A stretch of 64,000 nucleotides of DNA from contig CM049309.1 in NCBI GenBank assembly GCA_026874595.1, forward strand, positions 19,161,576 through 19,225,575. Reading direction: 5' to 3'. The position numbers and the translations under genes were made by a program. Under the pieces are notes generated by a model. That model made no database searches and was not told the DNA's origin. It was given only the letters and a program-made list of their open reading frames with translations. Numbering within the stretch: position 1 is the first letter of the stretch; the number at the start of each line of letters is the position of its first letter. Positions 32,096-44,649 of this stretch are shown piece after piece. This DNA is from Sipunculus nudus. Taxonomy: Eukaryota > Annelida > Sipuncula > Golfingiida > Sipunculidae.

Positions 32096-33954
32096 GTAAG
32101 TTTTTTTACTTCCCACAAATGTAGGAAAATGAGGTAATGTTATCGTCTCTGTTTGTCAACACAATGGCTTCAAAAGTATTCCATGAATTTCAAAAAAATG
32201 TTTGAAACATGACCCACAGACAAACACACTCATGAAAGAATTACCTATTAGATCAACATATATTGTGATTTTCAGGACTTCATGATATGAAAGTCATGAA
32301 ATTTTAGAAAATTTCAATAATAAAATTTCAGTGTGCAAGTCTCAGGACATTTTAAGGATTTTATAAAGTATGTATCAAAACCCTGGCCTCATGAAAGCCT
32401 GCCTGCACTTACACAAACCACTGAACATCAATAAACTGACTGGTCCAATGGTTGTGGAATCACAACTGGATCCATGGGCAACCAGCCCATAAACTCAATT
32501 AATTACCACCACTAAATGACCTATTCATCTGGATGAGGCACAAAGCCAACGGAATGATGATCCGAGCTGGACACCATTTTGTCTCCCGGGGGACACTGCA
32601 CGGAGCATCCAACGGCTACAGATCTAAACAAAGTGAACTACTACTTCCCTCTAATAGAGATTAATACAGTCTCAGAACGTGAGTGCAATACTGAGTGGGG
32701 GCCAATTTATGATATTCAAACTTCTGAGATGCCGGCATGCATGGCTAATGAAACATTCCTAGAGATTTTTAGCTACTAACGTAGTATAAAAACATGATTC
32801 ATCGGGGTAAAATATTTGTTATTATGTGAATCTAGGCAGATTCCTGGCACCTCTTAAGATGAACTTATGGCAGCCTGGTATTGACCTCAGCATTGACAGA
32901 GATGATGCATTGTCTGGTTAATGAAGCTGGGATGCCACACTTTGCCTTCAAACCGTGGAGGGATGCAGACTGATAAATCCCGCAAGTGCAGAGACTACAA
33001 AAGCTGTGGTCGCTCATTATAGTGGGAGCAGCATACTGGCCGGGCTCCAGCAAATGAAATAAAGGCACAGGACAGACCCCAGAGGGGTAATCTAAGCTAA
33101 ATTAGCTGAGAAGCCATGTAAGCGAACAAATCATTTCTCTGCATGCAGATCAATATCAGCGATATTGACCCAGGATATGTAGGGGGGGAGAGTAGAATGC
33201 ATCGTCACCTGTTGGCTTATACATTTGCTGACTATTGTGTCACTAAATATCTTCCGTCCTGACCTAATCAAACATGACATCTCAGTGTCCCCACAACACT
33301 TTAAATAGCATCTCGGATATCTGTAAGTGCAGTATATGAACAAGCTATCAGGATGTTGTTTACGTGGAGGACTAATTCCATATCTGAGCTCTCCGTCAAT
33401 TTGTGATGTCGATATCTACAGCCCGTTGGCACCAGTGCCATGAATGTCCGATGTTTTCCCAGGGAACTGACGTGGATTGAAGCATTACTGCCTTGATCAC
33501 ACCCATTGACTTTTCTTAGAAGGTTCAACAACTGCAAGTTTACCAAAGCCTAAAGTGTGAACATTACTTAAATGTGAATACAGGGCTTTTTGGCCCATCT
33601 GCCCCCCCCCCCCCCCAACCTTCTGGTGGGCTAGATTCCACTCAATCACGGCTGCTGAATCTGCTCAGAGCATCAATCATGAACAAAGTCTCGAGAAAAT
33701 ATCAATCATGTTTTCCCATAAATGAAACTTGAGTGGCCCATGCACTGCATGCAAGCCCTCTGCCATTAGCCACATTATTACAGCTACTGTTTATAGAAAC
33801 TATGCAGAAAATGTTTACCGCAGAAGGGCTAACTTCAATACTGGTGAGCAAGTTAATTGATTATATCAATGACTGGTTATTTTCTATTATAGCTGATTAA
33901 ACTATTTGCACTTATGCATCATAGATCTCAAAGGACTATAGTATGCACATACAT
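32096..33954. other. Unassigned DNA, partly of even composition
   Basis: No convincing exon. 32480-33540 is less AT-rich and non-repetitive, a possible conserved non-coding stretch. A 15-base C run lies at 33602-33616. Confidence 0.35.
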
Positions 33955-34205
33955 AGAAATCATGTTACCTAGAAAACAAAGAGCTCTGTAAATGGTGCAT
34001 AATATGCCCATAGCATATCTTGTGACCTCTAATCTCATTAAATATGTGTGAATTTTGCTGAGAATGTAATACAGGTAAGAAAATGTATTGGTTTCAAGAA
34101 AATCCTTAAGATTTTTGGTAAGTCTCAGGTAATTTATTGGTAAGTAGTTATGGTAAGTTTCGTGCAAATCCATCAAAGTCCGTGCAGTAAGTTATTGTGG
34201 CCACA
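33955..34205 (+). repeat. Dispersed repeat R7, copy 1
   Basis: AAATGGTGCATAA, GTGACCTCT and CTCATTAAATATGTGTGAATTTTGCTG match the repeated block at 38870-39370. It is followed by CAAATCCATCAAAGTC, a word also present in family H4. Confidence 0.55.
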
Positions 34206-35075
34206 CTATAAGGCTGTATCCACACTTGGTTTGCATCTAAACCAGATTATACTAGCCTGTTTAATTTAGTCTCAAAGTAGTCCACTTTACGTACACATTG
34301 TAGTACGTTTACGAAAACCTAAACCTTATTTATTCAACACACATAGAGTTCTTTGTCCCACATGGTTTGCAATCTGATTCAGACCTTCCACGGAGCAGTC
34401 ACCTGGTGCAATGCATGCTTGGGCAGCCAGTTTGCCTGTACCCACTAGAAACCGGTTTACTGTAAACTGGACTAAAAAAAAAACTGGACTACTGTAGTCT
34501 GCCTTTCAAGCAGACTACAGTAAACCAAATTGTTGCAGATTAGTGGCCTACTGCTGACAGAGTGAACTGATTCATGCTATTCGCTAGTACTGATACAACC
34601 TAAAAGTTAACAGACCAAAAGCATGACAGACGGACCGTGGGAATATGATAATACTTTCTGTATAATAATAAAAATATTCTAATTCTGTCAGAGATATAAG
34701 ATAGACCACAGCTTTTAAACTTAATATATGCAACAACAGCTGTCAAAACCCTGGCTGTTCCCTAACCTGTCAGATTGAATCTACTCGGTCAATATATCAG
34801 GTATAATTCTATGTACAGCAGATTTCATGGTTATAATCTAAAAGATATAAAAAATAATTGATTATAATAATCAACCATCAGTCATTCTTTTTCTTGTAAT
34901 CATGGAACATGATTTACATCCAATTCCTACCATTCCTTTAAAGGTGAGACCTGCAAAACCAATGTTTAGGTCCAGAACATCACTTCTGATGGGAATTATT
35001 CAATATTCCAACCATTAACATACAGCAATATTGTGGATATAGCAACATAATTCTTCTAATTTGTGATTGTTTTAG
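34206..35075. other. Unassigned DNA with one strong hairpin
   Basis: Contains the hairpin at 34491-34521. A GACGGACCGTGGGAATATGATAATA fragment near 34626 resembles the 3' part of family H4. Otherwise unrecognised. Confidence 0.4.
34491..34521. repeat. Perfect 12-bp hairpin
   Basis: ACTGTAGTCTGC (34491-34502) and GCAGACTACAGT (34510-34521) are perfect inverted copies around a 7-base loop. GTTTACTGTAAAC just upstream is a further palindrome made of similar words. Confidence 0.9.
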
Positions 35076-35267
35076 TCTATATAACAAGGCCTACAGGCCT
35101 AATGCAAACCTGTGCAAAGTTTGGGAGTATGAATGGAGGTTTATTTTTAAAATTTAATATTGATCCTTTTAAGTCCTGCATATCTACCTTAGTCACTATG
35201 ATTTCAGCAAAATGGATATTTCGGACCTGCAAGTTTCAGACTAGGACATTTTAAATCTAGAATATGG

Positions 35268-37130
35268 GTAGTCGACAAGCGACTATGTGTATCCGCAGAA
35301 ATCAGAGTGGGACAGGTGAAGTGAGGCATGGATTAAGTGGCAAGGGGAATAGAGTGCGGTGTGTTGCAGCATAAAAATGAATGTAGGTGGTGCCACCTGT
35401 CATGAAATCGAGAAAATTGTCCAGGATGTATAAACCTGCAAAATTTCAGGTGGATAAGTCAAACCACTGCTGAGATATGAGTGATTTTATCCCGAGGCAG
35501 ATGAACAGATGGACGCTGTGCATAAGTGGTTGCAAGTGGCGCCACCAGTTTTGCTTATGATGAAGAGCTATGTGAGATATATACACATGCCAAATTTTGG
35601 CCCAATCGGTCAAACAGTTTCCCGAGATATGAGCTTGGATGTCTGCAGAGTAAACGTAAATGTAGGTGGCGCCATCTGTCATAAAATCGAGAAACCTGTC
35701 CAGGATGTATTAACCTGCAAAATTTCAGGTGGATAAGTCAAACCACTGCTGAGATATGAGTGATATTATCCCAATGCAGATGAATAGATCGATGCTGTGC
35801 ATAAATTGTTTCAGGTGGCGCCACCAGTTTTGCCTATGACAAAGAGCTATGTGAGATCTATACACATGCCAAATTTTGGCCCAATTGGTCAAACGGTTTC
35901 TGAGATATGAGCTTGGATGTCTGCAGAGTAAACGTGAATGTAGGTGGGGCCACCTGTCATAAAATCAAGAAAGCTATCCAGGATGCATAAACCTGCAAAA
36001 TTTCAGGTGGAAAAGTCAAACCACTGCCAAGATATGAGTAATATTATCCTAAAGCAGATAAACAGATGCACCCTGTGCATAAGTGGTTGCAGGTGACACC
36101 ACCAGTTTTGCCTAAGATGAAGAGCTATGTGAGATCTATACACATGCCAAATTTTGGCCCAATCAGTCAAAGGTTCCTGAGATATGAGCTTGGACGTCTG
36201 CAGAGTAAACGTAAATGTAGGTGGCGCCACCTGTCATAAAATCGAGAAACCTGTCCAGGATGTATAAACCTGCAAAATTTCAGGTGGAAAAGTCAAACCA
36301 CTGCCGAGATATGAGTAATAGTATCCCAAAGCAGATAAACAGATGCACGCTGTGCAAAAATGGTTGCAGGTGGCGCCACAACTTTTGCCTATGATGAAGA
36401 GCTATATGAGATCTATACACATGCCAAATTTTGGCCCAATTGGTCAAACGGTTCCCGAGATTTGAGCTTGGATGTCTGCAGAGTAAACATGAATGTAGGT
36501 GGCGCCACCTGTCATAAAATCGAGAAACCTGTCCAGGATGTATAAACCTGCAAAATTTCAGGTGGATAAGTCAAACCACTGCTGAGATATGAGTGATTTT
36601 ATCCCGATGCAGATGAATAGATGGACCCTGTGCATAAGTGGTTGCAGGTGACACCACCAGTTTTGCCTATGATGAAGAGCTATGTGAGATCTATACACAT
36701 GCCAAATTTTGGCCCAATAGGTCAAACGGTTCCCGAGATATAAGCTTGGATGTCTGCAGAGTAAACGTAAATGTAGGTGGTGCCACCTGTCATAAAATCG
36801 AGAAACCTGTCCAGGATGTATAAACCTGCAAAATTTCAGGTGGATAAGTCAAACCACTGCTGAGATATGATTGATATTATCCCAAGGCAGATGAACAGAT
36901 GGACGCTGTGCAAAAATGGTTGCAGGCAGCGCCACCATTTTTAGTTTATGTTATAAAGCTATCAAAGGGCTACATTTGTGCAAAATTTTTGGCCTGATCA
37001 GTCAAACAGTTCCCGAGATATGCGGGTTTATGTGTGGAAACAGACGCACAAATGGACGCTGGGCAGCGAGGAAAGGTCAGAGGTCAACCAAAATTGAGGG
37101 CGCAGCAGTTCACATGTGACCTGATGATAA
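35268..37130. repeat. 278-bp satellite array (H2, copy 2)
   Basis: The head hairpin GTAGTCG-ACAAG-CGACTA is as at 17001. GTAGGTGG starts at 35383, 35662, 35940, 36217, 36495 and 36773, a spacing of 277-279 bp. Each unit is a dimer of ~140-bp halves carrying GGTGGCGCCACC variants, CACATGCCAAATTTTGG and GAGATATGAG. The right end (TGTGTGGAAACAGACGCACA ... CAGTTCACATGTGACC) matches the first array's right arm before diverging. Confidence 0.85.
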
Positions 37131-37218
37131 ACCCGGTTCGCTTAAAATGCAAACCAAGTTTTTTCAAACAGTTGAAAGATATAGTTCCAATAATCTGGGA
37201 ATTCGGCATCTTAACATT

Positions 37219-37280
37219 GTGTCTAGACGTCTAGACGCTATGTCTAGACATCTAGACACATTGTCTAGACCCCCCCCCCC
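37219..37280. repeat. Cluster of TCTAGA palindromes and a C run
   Basis: GTCTAGAC occurs at 37221, 37229 and 37263, with TGTCTAGACA and ATCTAGACA between, giving five TCTAGA in 50 bp. An 11-base C run (37270-37280) follows. Confidence 0.85.
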
Positions 37281-38069
37281 AGCCAGGTCAGTTGCCATGG
37301 TGATGTCTGGACCCCACCTGTTTGTACTGAGTGACCTCTTGACTTGGGTGCTGAAACTCAGCATGTTGTCAAATCTATTTTCAAATACAGAAAGCCTTTT
37401 TCAATTGGCTACAATGCTTTTTTAAAACTGTATTTACCCAATCTATTGTTATAAAACTGGCAGAACCCTACCATAGAATAATTCTTGTAAAGTTTAAACC
37501 AATCAGCTTAACAGTTTCATCATCAATCAGTGTATAAGCTAGAAGGGTTTAAAATTACATTTTTGCTTGTAAAAAAAAACATCAATATAGGTGGCGCCAC
37601 CAATACCTCAAAATCAGATATGACATATGTTACAAACATTGGTATAAAATTTGGTGATTATAGCTCTAGCCGTTTCTGAGATTTTAATTTTAGTGTGCTT
37701 TCTTGGACATATGACTAAGTTCAACCTCCTGTAACTCGGCCAAAAATCTCCAAACTGGAACCATTCGAACAAACTTGAGAAAAACTGTTCCAGGGATCAT
37801 TTCTGTGAAATATTGGAAAATTTGGCTGGACAGTTTCGGAGAAGAAGATTTTTAAAGCTTTTTTAGCTTTTTCCCTATAAAATCTAAGAAAATGCAGTTA
37901 GAAAAAAAATAAACAAAATCTGATAGAGTTTTTCAGATGACTGATTATTTGTAAAAAATTTGGTGATGCTAGCTCCTGTCATTTTTGATATAGCTATGGT
38001 TAACATACAGATGACGCACGATGCACGACAAGGCCGCACCATCGCATAAGCTCACAGGTTCGCTAAAAA

Positions 38070-38869
38070 CAATTTTCCTTCAGGCTGCATTTTTGGTTTA
38101 TTACAACTTCCCATATATTTTTATTATTAGCAAAGTCCCCTTCATGCATTAGGACAAATCAGTTCAAACACAGGTTTATTTTCCAAATCTGAGATTTACT
38201 GGACACGCTTCTTAACAAATCAACCAATAAGATCTCAATATTTATGATACAGGTTATTTTCCAAAGCTGTATATAACTGCAGATATTGGTAATTGTAAAT
38301 AAACTGCTAAGATTACAATTTTTAACACAACAGGTTTATTCTAAAAATCCAACAATTGTATATCCTTTAAAAGTAATGCATACTTTGTGATTTTGTTCTT
38401 TCACCACAGATTTAATTTCTGACTAAATTAGTTAGGAGCACAGAGTGAAAGGGTAATACGTAATGACTCCTGGCTAATTCTACTTAATCAGGAAGGAGAC
38501 CAGCCAAAATCCTTCTCCAACGTGGCAGGCCAGACAATTTGTCTGAGGGTCAGGCCCCAACAGCAGGCACTGTCTGACGGAGTTTACTGATATTGTGTGA
38601 CAGGATTGTCAAAGTGGGGGATAACTTATTGGAGCATGTCATGTGGTGATTTAATGATCAGCGTTCCCCTAGAGTCACTCTCGCAGCCTAAATTACTTTC
38701 CCCTGAGGTGTCACCAGATATTTTAGTTTCCATCGGATGAGGTAAGATGTCCATGCCAAGGTTATGTGGTGTGAGGCTAAATTTAACCACACTTGATACA
38801 GTTACTCGTGTACAATTCTGCACATAGCTGTCTTCATTTTCAGCATTATGACAAAAATATTGCAATGAA
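38070..38869. other. Unassigned DNA
   Basis: No gene or repeat recognised. Confidence 0.35.
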
Positions 38870-39371
38870 CAAAAAGAGCACTGCAAATGGTGCATAACAC
38901 GCCATACGTTGCATATTTTGTGACCTCTGACCTCATTAAATATGCATGGTTTATGCTGGAAACAGGACTGAGGTGAGATATTATACTGATTAATATTTCT
39001 ATTGAGTTTTATCAAAATCCATTATATTCCTTGTGGGTTATCACAGCAACACCACGAATTGGCCTGTACAAAGCAGCCTAGTGACCTCTGACCTCATTAA
39101 ATATATGTGTGAATTTTGCTGAAAATTTTATTGAAGAGAGAAAATCTATTGGTATAAACATCTAATTATAGTTTCTGAAAAGCCACAGGTGCTTCCAAAG
39201 TGCGGTGACCTCTGACCTTAAATATATGTGGATTTTGCTGGAATCAAACTTAAGTGAGATATTTCCTTGTTAACATTTCTGTTGAGTTTTATCACAAGCC
39301 ATCATATTCCTCAAAAGTTATTGCCGTGACATCACAAAGAAGCCTAGTGACCTCTGAGGCTCTGACCTTAT
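38870..39371 (+). repeat. R7 repeat, tandem degenerate copies
   Basis: GTGACCTCTGACCT recurs about every 150 bp (near 38930, 39080 and 39206), each followed by TTAAATAT...GTG...TTTTGCTG. A truncated unit lies at 39348. H1 copy B begins directly after it. Confidence 0.7.
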
Positions 39372-41279
39372 TAACAAGGGACCTATGGGTCACTGTGCTC
39401 AGCTGACGTTAACCTTGTAGGTAAAAATCTAAAATAATATCAACTGGAGATAAAGTGTAAGAGGAAGAGGTAATAAAGGCCATGGTTGGTTTATATGATT
39501 GGTTTGTATTGATGAGCAAGAAATTGTTGCAAATAATATTTTGTGACCTGACCATGTGTTTCATAATGTTGAAACTGAAGCATGTGAGCAGTTTGTGAAC
39601 AAATGATCTGTACAATTACCATGATCATTAGTTGGCTTTTCGATTAACTGTTGACATTTCAGTAGTTTACACATTTGTTCAATCAAATCTTTTTTTTGTA
39701 TAATATAAATTATTAAATATGTTTTTTTTTATGAAATGTATACAGTTGAAATATAACTAATTAACAACATAAAACATGGCAAACAAAGCCTGATCTCAAA
39801 TTCTGCTGATGCATGAAAATAATGAACAAATGTTTGTAACAAATCCTCATTTTTTTATCACATCAATTTTTTTTTAATTTAAGTTTATATTTCTATACAT
39901 TTTCAATATAACATATATATCTGAATATAAAAGTTGATTCATAATTCTCAATTGCATCATCATAAATCTCAATCTTGTCAGATAACACCACATCATGCAT
40001 ACAAATGTTTATTTATTTTTTACCACAAAAATATATCTTTTAAATCTGCAAAACAATAAATGTCTAAAAAAATACTTGATTTAGATTTCACAATTTTGAA
40101 TTGTGTCTTTATTTATCCATAATGTGCTTCATATTTTATCATATTTTAAGCATACTGATGGGTTCCATTATGATTGGTAAAATCATTTAAAAGAAAAATG
40201 ATTTCTTTAAAAATGCTACATTACACAACATTGCATCTTCTGGATTACACCTTGAATTACTTTTTTAAGGAAAGTTTTTGCATATCAGAGTGGAAACAGC
40301 ATTACAATTAAGGAGATACAGTGAAAACAATAACAATACTGCATAACACTTGGTGGGTTGGGTTTGCGGGGGGGGGGGGGGGGGGGGGGGGGGGACTGGG
40401 GTGGTGATATCAGAATAACTGTACACCTGTCACAGCAGGGGATCTCCCCCAGTGACTGTAACAAATCAGAAACCCTGGCATAGCTGACTTCCAGTGACCT
40501 GGAGTGGGACCCTGCATCTGTAATCTGTAATCAAAGCAAATGACTACAATAGAGCCTCAAGAAAAAAATCAATAACTAGCCTAATTTTCAAGCTTTTACT
40601 TCCAAATTTCAGATTTAAACAAATTAAATATTTATGTTTACATGAGATGAAAATTAAATGAATGGTACTTACAGGAAAAAAACGTGCCATGGTCAAAGTT
40701 GGGCAAAATTTAAGGTACTGATTTTATTTTTATGCTAATTACTTAAAAAATTTACAAAATTCAGATCTAATTTTGGGTAAACAATTGAATCTTAATTAAA
40801 CATAGTTATATACTTGGGAAAATAGACTCTAGTTTCAAAATTTTTCATGTTAAGTGAGTAAATATTTTTCCTGATTTTTTACAAAGTCCATTATGTTTGG
40901 GCCCATAACTTAAAGAATTTATACTTAACAGACTTAATTTCTGGCATGAACATAGGAACTATATAGAAGAATATTTATGGTTAATATGAGGAAAAACAGA
41001 TGAGTGGTTTTGAAATTAGGCAGTCCTGAAGTGTGAAAATAGGATTTAAATAAAAAATTGAGGTTTTTCCTTAATTTCTCAAAGGAACAGAGTCGCAAAG
41101 ACCCAGTTTTCGGCTTGGTAGGAGATCTTGGGGACATCTAACATTATGCTGAATTTCGGATTCCTAGGTCTTACGGTTTCAAAACGTGCCACATCGACGG
41201 ACGGACGGACGGACGGACGGACGACGGACAATGGACCACGACTATAGCTCAGATGACTTATAGTCAGCTGAGCTAAAAA
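39372..41279 (+). mobile_element. H1 family element, copy B
   Basis: It starts AACAAGGGACCTATGGGTCAC then GCTCAGCTGAC. It ends GTCAGCTGAGC within the hairpin 41245-41275, then AAAAA. The 11-bp subterminal repeats are perfect inverses. A (GGAC)n microsatellite (41195-41229) precedes the hairpin and a 27-base G run lies at 40368-40394. The sequence is closely similar along its whole length to copy C and in its right half to copy A. No coding capacity. Confidence 0.8.
40368..40394. repeat. Poly-G run (27 bases)
   Basis: The equivalent position in copy C has a GCGGGGTTTGT stretch followed by 14 G (42825-42838), so the tract differs between sister copies. Confidence 0.9.
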
Positions 41280-41586
41280 TGGGTGGATTTTGTCCATTAT
41301 CAAACTCAGTAAAGAAAAAATATTGTGGTTAATAGTTATGGAGAGTTTCGTGAAAATCCATCAAAGCCCTAAAAAGTTATCCAGGTGACACTAAAATTTA
41401 ACGGACGGACGGTGGGTGATAAATATGGGTGGATTTTGCCCATTATCAAACTCAGGCAAGAAAAAGTATATTGGTAGTTGTGGAGAGTTTCATGAAAATC
41501 CATCAAAGCCCTAGAAAGTTACCCAGGTGACGGACGTACGGTGGGTATACCATAATACGTCCCAACATTGACGGGCGTATAAAAAT
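41280..41586 (+). mobile_element. H4 family repeat, two tandem units plus 3' hairpin
   Basis: ATGGGTGGATTTTG starts at 41279 and 41425, two ~145-bp units sharing GAGAGTTTC[GA]TGAAAATCC and ATCAAAGCCCTA. The 3' end is GACGGAC-like sequence followed by ATACGTCC...GGGCGTAT (41554-41580), an 8-bp stem with one G-T pair, then AAAAA. The layout (tandem core, GGAC microsatellite, hairpin, A tail) parallels H1. Confidence 0.6.
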
Positions 41587-41815
41587 TGAACTAAAATGAA
41601 CAAAAGCTTATTAGAACAAGAACAGGAAAGTGCCAGACAGAACACCAATCATTCATATGATCTGCACTATATATTACATAAATAACTTTTTTTCAGCTTA
41701 TTTATGGCAGGGCCATAATCTCAAATCAACAAGGCTGTTGAGATATCATTTATTGCAAATGAGAAATTTGGGTGTCAAACAAATGACAACAATTTTGATA
41801 CCTTGCCAAAGAAAA

Positions 41816-43703
41816 AACAAGGGACCTATGGGTCACTGTGCTCAGCTGACGTTAACCTTGAAGGTAAAAATCTAAAATAATATCAAATGGAGATAAAGTG
41901 TAAGAGGAAGAGGTAATAAAGGCCATGGTTGGTTTATATGATTGGTTTGTATTGATGAGCAAGAAATTGTTACAAAAAATATTTTGTGACCTGACCATGT
42001 GTTTCCTACTGTTGAAACTAAAGCATGTGAGCAGTTTGTGAACAAATGATCTGTACTATTACCATGATCATTAGTTGGTTTTTCGATTAACTGTTGACAT
42101 TTCAGTAGTTTACACATTTGCTCAATTGAATCTATTTTTTTGTATAATATATATTATTAAATATATGTATTTTTTTATGAAATGTATACAGCTGAAATAT
42201 AGCTAATTAACAACATAAAACAGGGCAAACAAAGCCTGAACTCAAATTCTGCTGAGGCAGGAAAATAATGAACAAATGTTTGTATTAAATCCTGATTTTT
42301 TTATCACATCTATTATTTTCTAATTTAAGTTTATATTTCTATACATTTCCAATTTAACATATATATCTGAATATAAAAGTTGATTCATAATTCTCAATTG
42401 CATCATCATAAATCTCAATCTTGTCAGATAACACCACATCATGCATACAAATGTTTATTTATTTTTTACCACAAAAATATATCTTTTAAATCTGCAAAAC
42501 AATAAATATCTAAAAATAATACTTGATTTAGATTTCACAATTTTTAATTGTGTCTTTATTTATCCATAATGTGCTTCATATTTTATAATAATTTAAGCAT
42601 ACTGATGGGTTTAATTATATTTGTTAAAATCCTTTAAAAGAAAATTGATTTCTTTAAAAATGCTACATTACACAACATTGCATCTTCTGGATTACACCTT
42701 GAATTATTTTTTCAAGGAAAGTTTTTGCATATCGGAGTGGAAACAGCATTACAATTAAGGAGATACAGTGAAAACAATAACAATTATTGCATAACACTTG
42801 GTGGGTTGGGTTTGCGGGGTTTGTGGGGGGGGGGGGGGTGATTGGGGTGGTGATATGAGAATAACTGTACACCTGTCACAGCAGGGGATCTCCCCCAGTG
42901 ACTGTAACAAATCAGAAAACTGGCATAGCTGACTTCCAGTGACCTGGAGTGGGACCCTGCATCTGTAATCAAAGCAAGTGACTACAGAAAAAAAAATCAA
43001 TAACTAACTTAATTTTCAAGCTTTTATTTTCAAATTTCAGATTTAGACAAACTTAATATTTATGTTTACATGCTGTGAAAATTAAATAAATGGTGCTTAC
43101 AGGTAAAAAACAAGCCATGGTCAAAGTTGAGCAAAATTTAAGGTACTGATTTATTTTTTATGCCAATAACTTAAAAAATTTACAAAATTCAGATCTAATT
43201 TTGGGTTAACAATTGAATCTTAATTAAACATAGTTATATACTTGAGAAAATAGACTCTAGTTTCAAAATTTTTCATGTTAAGTGAGTTATTATTTTTCCT
43301 GATTTTTTAAAAAGTCCATTATGTTTGGGCCCATAACTTAAAGAATTTATATATTACAGACTTAATTTCTGGCATGTACATAGGAACTATATAGAGGAAT
43401 ATTTATGGTTAATATGAGGAAAAACAGATGAGTGGTTTTGATATTAGGCAGTCCTGAAGTGTGAAAATAGGATTTTAATAAAAAATTGAGGTTTTTCCTT
43501 AATTTCTCAAAGGAACGAAGTCGCAAAGACCCAGTTTTTGGCTTGGTAGGAGATCTTGGGGATATCTAACATTATGCTGAATTTTGGATTCCTAGGTCTT
43601 ACGGTTTCAAAACGTGCCACATCTACGGACGGACGGACGGACGGACGACGGACAATGGACCACGACTCTAGCTCAGATGACTTATAGTCAGCTGAGCTAA
43701 AAA
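41816..43703 (+). mobile_element. H1 family element, copy C
   Basis: It has the same start, the 11-bp subterminal inverted repeats, a GGAC microsatellite (43625-43651) and a terminal hairpin (43669-43699) followed by AAAAA. It lies 2.44 kb downstream of copy B in the same orientation, with different immediate upstream flank. Long stretches are identical or nearly so to copy B, so one of the two is a recent copy. Confidence 0.8.
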
Positions 43704-43914
43704 CCCTGAAAAATCTATGCAGTGAATTGATAGGACAATTAATATATTTTTTGTTTGGCCTTATGGCAAAAGAACCCTATTAAAATATCCATCTGATTCT
43801 CATTAGGGTACAGATACTTGATGAGTCCCTGTAGATGCTCTCTCTGTATATCTCATTATCAATGTAAACCCACACTGGAGCTGTATCTCTAGAGATCAAG
43901 CAGGCCTTTGATCA

Positions 43915-43995
43915 GAGGGATGGTTCAGTGGTCAGATCATAAACCCAATGAAACAGTTGCCAAGCTTCAAATCCCAACACAGGCACAGTTGTGAT
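43915..43995 (+). mobile_element. tRNA-headed SINE fragment
   Basis: A-box-like GATGGTTCAGTGG (43919-43931) and B-box-like CTTCAAATCC lie at tRNA-like spacing. The arms pair poorly, so it is a retroposon or tRNA pseudogene, not a functional tRNA. Confidence 0.45.
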
Positions 43996-44649
43996 TACTT
44001 TTACTTTTCTTTGACACGAGTCTAAGCACTTGGCTTGGTAGAATTCATGAAATGATTTTTGCATCATATTTATTTCTCCAATACTTTCTTTTAAATGACA
44101 GACTCCCTCAATATTGGTGCTTAAAGCTGAAAGAAAATGGTTAGTGAAAGTGATTTGGGAGTTTACTACATATATAATACAGCTCAGGAAAAATACTAGG
44201 GATGCACTAATACAATGGTGCATCAATTCCTCATGTATCAGTATTATTAGATGTACCTGTATTGATAAATAGACAATACATGAGCCCCTCTCAAAACAGC
44301 AATGTCTAGCTTTTAATAATGGTCTTGCAGAAACATATAAAATACATTTTAGTTAGTTTGAAAAATGTTTCACAAGACCTGACTGGCTTATAACTGAACA
44401 TTGTTCTTTTTATCTTATGAACACTAACTTTACAAGAGAAAGTATGGTTATCTTCATATGGAAATTCCCAATGTAATTTCCAAGAAAAAAATGGCATAGA
44501 ATCTCAACTTTATTTAAATTTATATGTATCATATAGTGATCAGTATCGGGAGATAATATAAATTTTTGTTACAGTCCTAAAAATTTAACTGAAGTGAAAG
44601 CAGCCAGACTTAATGAAACAGGATGTAGAACTGCTTTAAAGAAAGATTT
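43996..44649. other. Unassigned DNA
   Basis: Nothing recognised. Confidence 0.35.

Larger units (their letters stand above)
35076..38069 (+). mobile_element. H3 family element, copy 1 (composite, ~3 kb)
   Basis: It starts AACAAGGCCTACAGGCCTAA then TGCAAACCTGTG; the start recurs at 53128. It ends ...CTCACAGGTTCGCTAAAAA (to 38069), which recurs at 55265. The subterminal GCAAACCTGTG and CACAGGTTCGC are inverted copies with one mismatch. Between the ends are the H2 head hairpin and 278-bp array (35268-37130), the GTCTAGAC cluster, and a block shared with 53750-55265 (GGTGGCGCCACC...AATTTGGTGAT...TAGCTC). It may be one element with a long tandem core, or an H2 element nested in H3. Non-coding. 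Confidence 0.6.
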
